A stretch of 64,000 nucleotides of DNA from Puerhibacterium puerhi (GTDB lineage Bacteria > Actinomycetota > Actinomycetes > Actinomycetales > Cellulomonadaceae), in NCBI RefSeq assembly GCF_009846865.1, contig NZ_WUWN01000011.1:1-64000 (forward strand). Direction: 5' to 3'. Below are positions 7,664 through 15,476 of this stretch, one piece after another. Below the pieces are notes generated by a model. That model was given only the letters and a program-made list of their open reading frames with translations. It made no database searches and was not told where the DNA came from. The stretch's first letter is position 1; every line of letters begins with the position of its first letter. The translations under genes were made by a program, and so were the position numbers.

Positions 7664-8731
7664 ATGACCGTCACCGTCCCCGTGGGCTCCGAGGCGGGCT
7701 CCGAGGTGGGCACCGAGCCGGGCCCCGAGGCAGGCCCGCACGCGGACGGGCGTCACGACCGGCCGGCGGGGCGGGACCGGCTCGACCGCGCGCTCGCGGC
7801 GCTCCGGGCGGCGGAGCAGCGCACGGGCGTGGCCTCGACGGCGGGTGGCGCCGTCGGGCTCGGTGGGCCGGGCACCGGGCTGCGGGAGCCGCGCCGGCTT
7901 CCGCAGCCCGATCTCCCGGAGCCCCAGCGCCCCCGGTCGGAGCCCCTGGGACCGCGGCCCGAGCGTCGGGAGCTGCAGCCTCCCGTGCTCCGGCGGGCGT
8001 CCGGCGCGGCCGAGACGCGGGCCGCGGACGGCGGTCCGTGGCCGGTGCACCCCGACCTGGCCCAGCTGCTGCCCGGCGGCGTGCTGCCCGCCGGGGGCAC
8101 GGTCGCGGTGCTCGGCTCGACGGCGCTGCTGCTCGCCCTGCTCGCCGCGGCGTCCCGCGCGGGGGCGTGGGTGGCGTTCGTGGGGGCGCCGGCGGTCGGG
8201 ATGCTCGCCGCCGCCGACGCCGGGATCGAGCTCGAGCGCGTGGCCCTCGTGCCCGCCCCGGGCCCGGACGCCCCGGCCGCCGTCGCGGCGCTGCTGGACG
8301 GCATGGACCTCGTCGTCGTCGGGCCGCAGGCGCCGCTGCTCGACGGCGACCGCCGGCGGCTGGCGGCGCGCGCCCGCGAACGGGGCGCGGTGCTCGTGGC
8401 GACCGGCGCCTGGCCCGGCGCCCACGTGCGCCTCGACGCGCGCGGCGGCGCGTGGTCGGGGGCCGACCGCGGCTCCGGGTGGCTGCGCCGGCGCACGCTG
8501 CGCGTGCTGCGCACCGGGCGGGGCGCGGCGGCCCGGCCCGTGGAGATCGACGTCGAGGTGCCGCTGCGCGCCACCGTCGTCGTCCCCGGGCTGCCCGCAG
8601 GGATGCCGGCGTCCCCCGCCCGGCCCCCGGCACAGGCGCCGCTGCCGGCCGCTGCCGGTGCGCCCGGCCCGTCGGTGCCGGCCGTCCCGACGCCTCCGGC
8701 GGCGCCGACCCCGCTGCGGGTGGTGGCCTGA
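7664..8731 (+). CDS. ImuA'-like SOS mutasome protein
   Basis: A 355-residue protein in the position and with the RecA-like shape of mycobacterial ImuA', an accessory of error-prone translesion synthesis that contacts ImuB. The core runs from HPDLAQLLPGGVLPAGGTVAVLG to the C-terminal LRRRTLRVLRTGR. The P-loop position reads LGSTALLLALL without the Lys-Thr of a working Walker A, as expected for a structural RecA paralogue. The N-terminus carries Gly-Ser/Glu repeats (7681-7740) and the C-terminus is Ala/Pro-rich; both are poorly conserved tails. ATG 7664 has the strong site GGGGAGGAG just upstream and sits 96 bases after the SOS boxes. The stop is immediately followed by the imuB start. Confidence 0.8.
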   Translation: MTVTVPVGSEAGSEVGTEPGPEAGPHADGRHDRPAGRDRLDRALAALRAAEQRTGVASTAGGAVGLGGPGTGLREPRRLPQPDLPEPQRPRSEPLGPRPERRELQPPVLRRASGAAETRAADGGPWPVHPDLAQLLPGGVLPAGGTVAVLGSTALLLALLAAASRAGAWVAFVGAPAVGMLAAADAGIELERVALVPAPGPDAPAAVAALLDGMDLVVVGPQAPLLDGDRRRLAARARERGAVLVATGAWPGAHVRLDARGGAWSGADRGSGWLRRRTLRVLRTGRGAAARPVEIDVEVPLRATVVVPGLPAGMPASPARPPAQAPLPAAAGAPGPSVPAVPTPPAAPTPLRVVA

Positions 8732-10399
8732 GTGGCCACTACCCGGACCGCCGTCCTGTGGGTCCCGGACTGGCCGGTCGTCGCCGCCATGGCGGCCGCG
8801 GGCGTGGACGCGCACGTGCCGGCCGCGGTGCTCGGCGCGCGCTCCCGGGGCGGGCAGACCGCCGGGCACAGCGTCGTGGCCGTCTCCGCCGTCGCCCGCG
8901 CGGCCGGGGTGCGCCGCGGCATGCGCCGGCGCCAGGCGCAGGAGCGCTGCCCCGAGCTGGCGCTGCTGCCCGCCGACGACGGCCGCGACGCCCGGGAGTT
9001 CGAGCCCGTGGCGCTCGCGGCCGAGACCGTCGTGGCGGGGATCGAGGTGGCCCGCCCCGGCCTGCTGCTCCTGCCGGCCGACGGCGCGGCCCGCTACCAC
9101 GGGTCGGAGCACGCGCTGGCGCGGGCGCTGGTCGAGGCCGTCGCCGAGCGCACCGGCTACGAGTGCGCGGTGGGTGTGGCCGACGGGATCCTCGCCGCGA
9201 TCCTGGCGGCGCGGGCCGACGCCGTCGTGCCGCCCGGCGGCTCGCGCGCGTTCCTGGCGCCCCGGCCGGCCGCCGAGCTGGTGCACGCGGTCACCGACCC
9301 GGGCGGCGTCGCCGCGGTGCGCGAGGCCGTGGACCTGTGGTGGCGCCTGGGGGTGCGCACCCTCGGCGACCTGGCCGCGCTGCCGACCCCCGTCGTGCAG
9401 GCGCGGTTCGGCGACCTCGGCGCCTGGGCGCACCGCCTCGCGCGCGGCGAGGACGAGCGCCCGCCGGCCCGCCGGCGCATCGAGGCCGACCTCGCCGTCG
9501 CCGCGGACCTCGACCCGCCGGCGCTGCGCGTCGACGTCGCCACCTTCGCCGCGCGCCGGCTGGCCGAGGAGCTGCACGAGATGCTCGCCCGGCGCGGCCT
9601 GGCCTGCGGGCGGCTGCGCATCACCGCCCGCACCGGCGGGCTCGACGGTCCCACCGACGACGGCGCCACCCTCGAGCGGGTGTGGCGCACCGACGACGCC
9701 GCCACCGGCGGGCTGAGCGCCGCGCGGATCACCGACCGGGTGCGCTGGCAGCTCGAGGGCTGGCTCACCGGCGCTGCCCTCGGTGCCCGACGGGCGGCGC
9801 GCGGGGCCGACGACGCGGCGCCCGCCGTCGCCCCGATCGTGCACCTGGCGCTCGCGGCGCAGGAGGTGGTGCCGGCCGGCACGCACCAGCCCGCGCTGTG
9901 GGGCGCCGGCGCGGGGCAGGACGTCCGCGCCCGCCGCGCGCTGGGGCGGGTGCAGGGCCTGCTCGGCGGCGACGCCGTGCTCACCGTGCGCGTGCAGGGC
10001 GGGCGCGACCCGCGCGACCGGGTGCACCTGGTGCCGTTCGGCGAGGACGTCGCCCCGGCCCGGGACGCCGCGCTGCCCTGGCCGGGCGCCCTGCCGAGCC
10101 CGGCGCCGCCCACGCTGCTGCCCGAGCCGGCGCCGGTGCGCGTGCTCGACGCGGCGGACCGCGACGTCGTCGTCGGCGCGCGGCTGGGCACCAGCGGGGA
10201 GCCGGCCGCCGTCGTGCGGGACGGGGCGGACGGGCCCGAGCGCGTGGTCGCCTGGGCCGGCCCGTGGCCCGTCGCCGAGCGCTGGTGGGCACCCGACGGC
10301 AGGCGGCGCGTCTACCTGCAGGTGGTGCTCGAGGACGGGCAGGGGCTGCTGCTGGCCGCGGCCGGCGGCGCCTGGCGGGCGGAGGCCGTCTATGACTAG
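8732..10399 (+). CDS. imuB: ImuB, catalytically inactive Y-family polymerase-like adaptor
   Basis: A 555-residue DinB-like protein. In the mycobacterial mutasome ImuB recruits DnaE2 and ImuA' to the sliding clamp without polymerising. The palm region reads RPGLLLLPADGAARYHG where active Y-family enzymes have the acidic Ser-x-Asp-Glu motif, so catalysis looks lost. HQPALWG gives a beta-clamp-binding motif QPALWG at residues 386-391, corresponding to the QLPLWG site known in mycobacteria. It starts with GTG exactly one base after the imuA' stop, and its end overlaps dnaE2 by eight bases, so all three products are coupled. Confidence 0.88.
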   Translation: MATTRTAVLWVPDWPVVAAMAAAGVDAHVPAAVLGARSRGGQTAGHSVVAVSAVARAAGVRRGMRRRQAQERCPELALLPADDGRDAREFEPVALAAETVVAGIEVARPGLLLLPADGAARYHGSEHALARALVEAVAERTGYECAVGVADGILAAILAARADAVVPPGGSRAFLAPRPAAELVHAVTDPGGVAAVREAVDLWWRLGVRTLGDLAALPTPVVQARFGDLGAWAHRLARGEDERPPARRRIEADLAVAADLDPPALRVDVATFAARRLAEELHEMLARRGLACGRLRITARTGGLDGPTDDGATLERVWRTDDAATGGLSAARITDRVRWQLEGWLTGAALGARRAARGADDAAPAVAPIVHLALAAQEVVPAGTHQPALWGAGAGQDVRARRALGRVQGLLGGDAVLTVRVQGGRDPRDRVHLVPFGEDVAPARDAALPWPGALPSPAPPTLLPEPAPVRVLDAADRDVVVGARLGTSGEPAAVVRDGADGPERVVAWAGPWPVAERWWAPDGRRRVYLQVVLEDGQGLLLAAAGGAWRAEAVYD

Positions 10400-13300
10400 C
10401 ACGGGCCCGACCGGAACCCCGCGGTACGCGGAGCTGCACGCGCACTCGGCGTTCAGCTTCCTCGACGGCGCCTGCCACCCCGAGGAGCTCGCCGCCGAGG
10501 CCGCCCGCCTGGGCCTGGAGGCGCTCGCCCTGACCGACCACGACGGGCTGTACGGCGTCGTCCGGTTCGCCGAGGCGGCGCGGCTGGTGGACCTGCCGAC
10601 GGTGTTCGGCGCCGAGCTGCGCCTGCCCGCGCCCGCCGCCGGGACCGGGACCGGCGCGGACGGCGCGGCCGGGCGCCCCGTGCTCGACCTCCCGACGGGC
10701 GTGCCCGACCCGCGCGCCGAGCACCTGCTGGTGCTGGCCCGCGGCGCGCAGGGCTACCGCCACCTGTCCCGGGCGATCGCCACCGGGCACCTCGAGGCGG
10801 GGGAGAAGGGCCGGGCCGTCTACCACCTCGAGCGCCTGGGGCAGGAGGCGGACGGCGAGTGGCTGGTGCTCACCGGCTGCCGCAAGGGCGCCGTGCGCCG
10901 CGCGCTCGTCACCCAGGGGCTGGACGCCGCCCGGCGCGAGCTCGACCGGCTGGTCGGGGTGTTCGGGCGCGACGCGGTGGCCGTGGAGGTCACCGCCACC
11001 GGCGACCCGCGCGAGGCGGACCTGCACGCCGCCCTCGCGCTGCTCGCCGACGAGGCGCGCCTGCCGCTGGTGGCCACCACGGGCGCGCACTACGCGCGGC
11101 CGCGCGACGCCGACCTGGCCGGCGCCCTGGCGGCCGTGCGGGCCACCAGCTCGCTCGACGCGATGGACGGCTGGCTGCCGGGCGGCCCGGTGGCGCATCT
11201 GCGCTCGGCCGCCGAGATGGCGCGGCTGCACCACCGGCACCCGCGCGCGGTCGACGCGGCGGCGGCCCTCGCCGCCGAGTGCACGTTCGACCTGCAGCTC
11301 GTGGCACCGCAGCTGCCGCCGTACCCGGTGCCGCCGGGCCACGACGAGGCCTCCTGGCTGCGCGAGCTCGTGCGCCGCGGCGCCACCGAGCGGTACGGGC
11401 CGCGGGGTGCCGAGCGGGTGCCGGGCGCCTGGGCGCAGATCGACCACGAGCTGCGGGTCATCGAGAAGCTCGGGTTCCCGGGCTACTTCCTGGTGGTCTA
11501 CGACCTCGTGGAGTTCTGCCGCACCCAGGGGATCCTGTGCCAGGGGCGCGGCAGCGCCGCCAACTCCGCCGTCTGCTACGCCCTGGGCATCACCGCCGTC
11601 GACGCGGTGACGCACGGGCTGCTGTTCGAGCGGTTCCTCGCCCCCGAGCGCGACGGGCCGCCGGACATCGACATCGACATCGAGTCCGTGCGGCGCGAGG
11701 AGGTCATCCAGCACGTCTACGCGAGGTTCGGCCGCACGCACGCCGCGCAGGTCGCCAACGTCATCTCCTACCGGCCCCGCTCCGCGGTGCGCGACGCCGC
11801 CCGGGCGCTCGGATACGACGTCGGGCAGCAGGACGCCTGGTCCAAGTCGATCGAGCAGTGGGGGTCGTTGCGCGGGCCGGACCCCGCCTCGCCCGCCGCG
11901 GACCGGAAGGTCCGCGCCGCGCGCGCCGTGGCGGGGGCGCCCGCGGCGCCGGCCGCCGGGCCCACCACCGCACCGGCCGCCGTCGTGCCGAAGACCCGGC
12001 GCAAGGACGCCCAGGTGGCCGCGCTGTGGGGCCCGCGCGTGACCGACCCGCTCGCGCAGGACGACGCCGAGCGCCGGGCCGACCGAGCGGCCGGCGCCGC
12101 CGCCGCGGCAGGCGGCGAGCCGCTGCGCGCGCACGACTCCCACGACGTCGTGCCCGCGCAGGTGCCGCCGTCGGCGCAGGAGGTCGGCGAGATCCCGGAG
12201 CCGGTGCTGGACCTGGCCGAGCGCATGCTGCGCCTGCCGCGGCACCTGGGCATCCACTCCGGCGGCATGGTCATGTGCGACCGGCCGGTCATCGAGGTGT
12301 GCCCCGTGGAGTGGGCCCGCATGGAGGGCCGCACGGTGCTGCAGTGGGACAAGGACGACTGCGCCGACGCCGGGCTGGTGAAGTTCGACCTGCTGGGCCT
12401 GGGCATGCTCACCGCGATCCGGTACGCCTTCGAGGCGGTCGCCGAGCGCACCGGTGCACGCCTGGCGCTGCACTCCCTGCCGAGCGAGGACCCGGCGGTG
12501 TACGACCTGCTGTGCGCCGCGGACACCGTGGGCGTGTTCCAGGTGGAGTCCCGCGCCCAGATGGCCACGCTGCCGCGCCTGCAGCCGCGGACGTTCTACG
12601 ACATCGTCGTGGAGGTGGCGCTCATCCGGCCCGGCCCGATCCAGGGCGGGTCGGTGCACCCGTACATCGAGCGGCGCCAGGGCCGCGAGCCGGTCCGGTA
12701 CGCGCACCCGCTGCTCAAGCCGTCGCTGGAGCGCACCCTCGGCGTGCCGCTGTTCCAGGAGCAGCTCATGCAGATGGCCATCGACGTCGCCGGGTTCACG
12801 CCCGCCGAGTCCGACCGGCTGCGCCGGGCGATGGGCTCCAAGCGGTCGGTCGAGAAGATGGAGGCGCTGCGCGGGCGGCTCATGTCCGGGATGGCGGACC
12901 GCGGGGTGCCGCCGGACGTGCGCGAGGAGGTGTACGACAAGCTCAAGGCGTTCGCCGACTTCGGCTTCCCGGAGTCGCACGCCTTCTCGTTCGCGTTCCT
13001 GGTGTACGCCAGCTCCTGGCTCAAGGTGCACCACCCGGCCGCGTTCTACGCCGGGCTGCTCGCGGCCCAGCCGATGGGCTTCTACTCGCCGCAGTCGCTG
13101 GCCGCCGACGCGCGGCGGCACGGCGTCACCGTGCTGCGCCCCGACCTCAACGCCTCCCGCGCCCTGGCCTGCGTCGAGCGCCTGCCCGACGACGCCGAGC
13201 TACCGCCGGAGACGATCCCGCTGCCGCGCTCGCCCGAGGCGTCGTACGGCCCCGACCCCGACCTGCGCCTGGCGGTGCGTCAGGGGCTGGGTCAGGTGCG

Positions 13301-13970
13301 CGGCATCGGCACGGACCTCGCCGAGCGCATCGTGGCCGAGCGCGACGCCGGTGGCCTGTTCCAGGACCTGCGCGACCTCGTGCGGCGCGTGGACCTGTCC
13401 ACCGCCCAGCTCGAGGCGCTGGCCACCGCGGGCGCCACCGACAGCCTGGGCGTGACGCGGCGCGAGGCGCTGTGGGCGGCCGGCGCGCTCGGCCAGGAGG
13501 GCCCGGACACGCTCGAGGGGGTGAGCGTCGGCGTCGCGGCGCCGACGCTGCCGGGCATGACCCGGGTGGAGACGGCGGTCGCCGACGCCTGGGCCACCGG
13601 CGTCACCCCCGGGCTGTCGCCGCTGGAGCTGGTGCGCGACGGGCTGCGCACGGCGGGCGTGGTCACCGTCGTCGAGGCCGCCGGCGCCGACGCCGGCCGG
13701 CGGGTCGCCGTCGGCGGCGTGGTGACCCACCGCCAGCGGCCGGGCACTGCCGGCGGCACGACGTTCCTGTCGCTGGAGGACGAGACCGGCCTGCTCAACG
13801 TCGTGTGCTCACCCGGCCTGTGGCAGCGGTTCCGGCCCGTGGCGCGCGGGGCGCCCGCCATGGTGGTGCGCGGGCGGGTGGAGAAGGCCGACGGCGCGGT
13901 CAACCTCGTCGCCGAGCACCTGGCGCCGTTGCGGCTGCCCGTGCACACCCGCTCGCGGGACTTCCGGTGA
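10392..13970 (+). CDS. dnaE2: Error-prone DNA polymerase III alpha subunit DnaE2
   Basis: A 1192-residue C-family polymerase used for SOS mutagenesis. The N-terminal PHP domain starts with ELHAHSAFSFLDGA and ALALTDHDGLYGV; the polymerase active site shows PDIDIDIE at residues 424-431; the fingers carry GLLAAQPMGFYSPQSL; the C-terminus ends in an OB-fold (GGVVTHRQRPGTAGGTTF). An Ala/Pro-rich insertion of about 90 residues (roughly 490-595) separates DAWSKSIEQWG from EIPEPVLDLAERM, where mycobacterial DnaE2 has under 20 residues. ATG 10392 overlaps the imuB end by eight bases. It converges directly on the next minus-strand gene with one base between stops. Confidence 0.94.
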   Translation: MTSTGPTGTPRYAELHAHSAFSFLDGACHPEELAAEAARLGLEALALTDHDGLYGVVRFAEAARLVDLPTVFGAELRLPAPAAGTGTGADGAAGRPVLDLPTGVPDPRAEHLLVLARGAQGYRHLSRAIATGHLEAGEKGRAVYHLERLGQEADGEWLVLTGCRKGAVRRALVTQGLDAARRELDRLVGVFGRDAVAVEVTATGDPREADLHAALALLADEARLPLVATTGAHYARPRDADLAGALAAVRATSSLDAMDGWLPGGPVAHLRSAAEMARLHHRHPRAVDAAAALAAECTFDLQLVAPQLPPYPVPPGHDEASWLRELVRRGATERYGPRGAERVPGAWAQIDHELRVIEKLGFPGYFLVVYDLVEFCRTQGILCQGRGSAANSAVCYALGITAVDAVTHGLLFERFLAPERDGPPDIDIDIESVRREEVIQHVYARFGRTHAAQVANVISYRPRSAVRDAARALGYDVGQQDAWSKSIEQWGSLRGPDPASPAADRKVRAARAVAGAPAAPAAGPTTAPAAVVPKTRRKDAQVAALWGPRVTDPLAQDDAERRADRAAGAAAAAGGEPLRAHDSHDVVPAQVPPSAQEVGEIPEPVLDLAERMLRLPRHLGIHSGGMVMCDRPVIEVCPVEWARMEGRTVLQWDKDDCADAGLVKFDLLGLGMLTAIRYAFEAVAERTGARLALHSLPSEDPAVYDLLCAADTVGVFQVESRAQMATLPRLQPRTFYDIVVEVALIRPGPIQGGSVHPYIERRQGREPVRYAHPLLKPSLERTLGVPLFQEQLMQMAIDVAGFTPAESDRLRRAMGSKRSVEKMEALRGRLMSGMADRGVPPDVREEVYDKLKAFADFGFPESHAFSFAFLVYASSWLKVHHPAAFYAGLLAAQPMGFYSPQSLAADARRHGVTVLRPDLNASRALACVERLPDDAELPPETIPLPRSPEASYGPDPDLRLAVRQGLGQVRGIGTDLAERIVAERDAGGLFQDLRDLVRRVDLSTAQLEALATAGATDSLGVTRREALWAAGALGQEGPDTLEGVSVGVAAPTLPGMTRVETAVADAWATGVTPGLSPLELVRDGLRTAGVVTVVEAAGADAGRRVAVGGVVTHRQRPGTAGGTTFLSLEDETGLLNVVCSPGLWQRFRPVARGAPAMVVRGRVEKADGAVNLVAEHLAPLRLPVHTRSRDFR

Positions 13971-13971
13971 C

Positions 13972-14484
13972 CTAGGCGCGCGGCTCCAGCCGCACCGTGT
14001 CGTCACGCCGCCAGCGCACCCGGCGGCGCACCTCGAACAGCACGAGGTCGCCTCGCGGGACGTCCAGGGCATCCAGCCGGCGGTGGACCGCGGCCAGCTC
14101 CGCCAGCCGCAACGCGAACGCGCACGACGTGCCGGTGTCGTCGACCGACCAGACGGAGCCCTCTTCGTCGTCGTGATCGACGCCGTACGCGCAGATCGTG
14201 AAGGGTGCCACGGCGGCAGCAAGATCGACGTGACGGTCGACCCGTGGGTCGAGCACGGCCCCGGTAGGGTCCCCGCGCCGCTGCTGCGCCGCCAGGGCGG
14301 AGAGCTCGTCGACCGCCCACCGCACGTCGTCCGGCCACGGCTCGTCCGACAGGACATCGACGTAGATCGTGTCGAGCCGCGGACGCTGCGCCAGGAGGGT
14401 GGCGCGGCAGACCGCCGCGACGCTCGCCGGGGCGGCGCCGTCCCGCACGGTGTACCACCACCGGTCGACCGGGGGCCTCTTCAT
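13972..14484 (-). CDS. Hypothetical protein
   Basis: An unrecognised 170-residue soluble protein starting MKRPPVDRWWYTVRDG and ending in the basic stretch FEVRRRVRWRRDDTVRLEPRA. Acidic/aromatic patches such as IYVDVLSDEPWPDDVRWAVDE suggest a compact alpha/beta domain. There is no signal peptide or membrane segment. Codon use resembles the neighbours. It ends one base from the dnaE2 stop and lies 23 bases upstream of nothing in its own direction, since dnaE2 converges on it. No function is proposed; a lone accessory gene is possible. Confidence 0.55.
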   Translation of the reverse strand: MKRPPVDRWWYTVRDGAAPASVAAVCRATLLAQRPRLDTIYVDVLSDEPWPDDVRWAVDELSALAAQQRRGDPTGAVLDPRVDRHVDLAAAVAPFTICAYGVDHDDEEGSVWSVDDTGTSCAFALRLAELAAVHRRLDALDVPRGDLVLFEVRRRVRWRRDDTVRLEPRA

Positions 14485-14507
14485 CCGCACAGGATCACGC
14501 GCGCAGC

Positions 14508-15476
14508 TCACGCCCCGCCGTAGTGCGCCGCCAGCCGCGCCAGGCCCTCGTCGACCGAGACCCGCGGCGTCCACCCGAGCTCGGCGCGGGTGGCGCGCTG
14601 GTCGAACCAGTGCGCGGTGGACAGCTGCTCGGCGAGGAACCGCGTCATCGGCGGCTCGTCCTGCCCGGGCCGCACCCGCCACACCGCCTCGACGGCGCCC
14701 CCCGCGGCGCGGGCCAGCCCGGCCGGCACCCGCCACGCCGGCGGCCGCACGCCGGCGGCGCGGCAGATGCCGGCCAGCAGGTCGGCGACCGTGCGCGGCT
14801 CGCCGTTGGTCAGCACGTAGGCGCGCCCGTGCACCTGGGGCGCGCGCTCGTACGCCGCCGCGATGCCGTCGGCGGCGTTGTCGACGTAGGTGCTGTCGAT
14901 GAGCGCGGCGCCGTGCCCCAGCAGCGGCAGCCGGCCGCGGCGGGCACGGTCGAGGACCCGCTCGACGAGCTGGGTGTCCCCGGGGCCCCACACCAGGTGC
15001 GGCCGCACGGCCACCACGGGCATGGTGCCGTCGCGCCCGAGGGCCAGCAGCTCGGCGGCGGCCTTGGTGCGGGCGTACTCGCCGCGGGCGCGGGCCGGGT
15101 CCGCCGGCCTCGCGCCGACCCCGACGAGGGAGTCGCCGGCGTGCGCCACGGAGGGGGAGGACACCTGCACGAACCGGGCCACCCCGGCGCGCTCGGCGGC
15201 GTCCAGCAGCGTGGCCGTGCCGCCCACGTTGACCCGCTCGAACTCGGCGGGGTCGCCGGCGAGCGACACGCGCGCGGCCAGGTGCACGACGCCGTCCACG
15301 CCGTCGACCGCGCGAGCGCTCGCGGCCGCGTCGGTGACGGAGCCGAGCACGTCGTCGGCGCCGGGCACGCCCGACGGGCGGCGCTGGAACGTGCGCACCT
15401 GTTCGCCGCGCTCCTGCAGCGCGCGCACCACGGCGCGGCCGAGGAACCCGGACGCCCCGGTGACCAGCACCGTCAT
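14508..15476 (-). CDS. oleD: OleD-like NAD(P)-dependent 2-alkyl-3-oxoalkanoate reductase
   Basis: A 322-residue extended short-chain dehydrogenase with the Rossmann motif VTGASGFLG at residues 4-12 and the catalytic pair Tyr/Lys in EYARTKAAAE. It belongs to the 3-beta-hydroxysteroid/NSDHL-like group that includes OleD. In the olefin pathway OleD reduces the 3-keto group of the OleA condensation product to a 2-alkyl-3-hydroxy acid. It is the last gene of the oleA-oleBC-oleD operon; its ATG (15476) overlaps the oleBC stop as ATGA. The assignment rests mainly on operon context, since the family is broad. Confidence 0.85.
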   Translation of the reverse strand: MTVLVTGASGFLGRAVVRALQERGEQVRTFQRRPSGVPGADDVLGSVTDAAASARAVDGVDGVVHLAARVSLAGDPAEFERVNVGGTATLLDAAERAGVARFVQVSSPSVAHAGDSLVGVGARPADPARARGEYARTKAAAELLALGRDGTMPVVAVRPHLVWGPGDTQLVERVLDRARRGRLPLLGHGAALIDSTYVDNAADGIAAAYERAPQVHGRAYVLTNGEPRTVADLLAGICRAAGVRPPAWRVPAGLARAAGGAVEAVWRVRPGQDEPPMTRFLAEQLSTAHWFDQRATRAELGWTPRVSVDEGLARLAAHYGGA

